The translations under genes and the position numbers were made by a program. A stretch of 64,000 nucleotides of DNA, from NCBI RefSeq assembly GCF_014697355.1, contig NZ_JACJRQ010000011.1:150263-214262 (forward strand). The letters are read 5' to 3'. This document shows, one piece after another, positions 63,823 to 64,000 of the stretch. The notes under the pieces are model-generated. The model was not told where the DNA came from and searched no databases. It saw nothing but the letters and a program-made list of their open reading frames with translations. The DNA comes from Nostoc calcicola FACHB-3891 (GTDB lineage Bacteria; Cyanobacteriota; Cyanobacteriia; Cyanobacteriales; Nostocaceae). Position 1 is the stretch's first letter; the number at the start of each line of letters is the position of its first letter.

Positions 63823-64000
63823 ATGTTAAAGCGGGATATTCAAGGGAAGTTCGCCCTAAAAGACGATGATTATCGTCAAGTGCGCTCTTTAAGATTAACT
63901 GATGAAACCTGGAAAGCTTTGGGAATTGCTGCTGAATGCTTGGGTATGACTAGAGCTGATTACGTGGAACAGGTTATTAGAGGGAATGCTCATCCAAGTA
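63823..64000 (+). CDS. Ribbon-helix-helix-like regulator (cut by the window end)
   Basis: Starts at ATG 63823 with GAGG upstream and is still open at the last base (59 codons seen). VRSLRLTDETWKALGIAAECLG followed by MTRADYVEQVIRGN is a ribbon-helix-helix pattern: short beta strand, helix, turn, helix. The nearest operator-like palindrome ends 9 bp before its start. Related in layout to the 58.7-kb regulator (RADYVEQVI versus RADMVEGAI). Confidence 0.6.
   Translation, partial: MLKRDIQGKFALKDDDYRQVRSLRLTDETWKALGIAAECLGMTRADYVEQVIRGNAHPS

Overview
This window is chromosomal DNA of a filamentous, heterocyst-forming cyanobacterium (Nostoc/Anabaena-type, order Nostocales). The evidence is: four photosystem I genes (psaL, psaJ, psaF, psaK), magnesium-chelatase chlI, a phytobilin-type heme oxygenase, a hetF-like CHAT protease preceded by an nsiR1-type small-RNA array, a plastid-import-type Tic22 homologue, very frequent HIP1 octamers (GCGATCGC), and heptanucleotide repeats (GGAGTTA type) in many spacers. 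The order psaL-psaJ-psaF/tsaD ... tic22-prmC-tsaC-kinase ... secF-secD-pdhB matches what I remember of Nostoc sp. PCC 7120; no search was possible.

Layout. 0.3-7.6 kb: an epimerase, a remA-like/gmk pair, the psaFJL cluster with divergent tsaD, an alpha/beta hydrolase and an ACT-like protein. 8.5-14.4 kb: a Ycf52-type acetyltransferase, tRNA-Pro(TGG), tic22, prmC, tsaC and a histidine kinase with a degraded ATPase domain. 14.5-24.5 kb: a second acetyltransferase, secF/secD, pdhB, an XRE regulator with an AT-hook-like tail, hemB and prfC. 24.7-32.2 kb: an M48-like protein without its zinc motif, an RRM protein, a GT4 glycosyltransferase and rqcH. 32.8-38.9 kb: a metal-homeostasis neighbourhood (SLH porin, lipoprotein metal binder plus ABC ATPase, WD40 protein, COG0523 GTPase). 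39-46.7 kb: a serine-less hydrolase next to sufE, psaK, Mn-catalase, and an oxygen-independent heme/bilin pair (hemN, heme oxygenase).

46.9-51.4 kb is the most informative locus. Seven copies of a ~64-nt small RNA (nsiR1-type) lie on the minus strand. Each has a TCCGGA box, a 16-nt spacer and a TAGAAC-like box, and the intact copies end in a GC hairpin plus U-run. They are antisense to the leader of hetF on the plus strand. One copy is split by a 105-bp inverted-repeat element. Downstream is a ROCO protein (LRR-Roc-COR-two TM) whose LRRs are encoded by nearly identical 69-bp repeats, then a 21-bp minisatellite.

58.6-64 kb is an accessory segment. Six unknown genes, apparently one minus-strand operon starting with a collagen-like protein, are bracketed by two ribbon-helix-helix-like genes. 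A family of 15-bp palindromes (CCGTGTAAYACACGG type) sits upstream of both regulators, and a tRNA-like relic lies inside. This looks like an integrated mobile element with its own control region. I do not recognise the six proteins.

Dispersed small palindromic elements and heptamer repeats fill many spacers. They have also been drafted into gene ends: the chlI stop codon and two start codons lie inside them.
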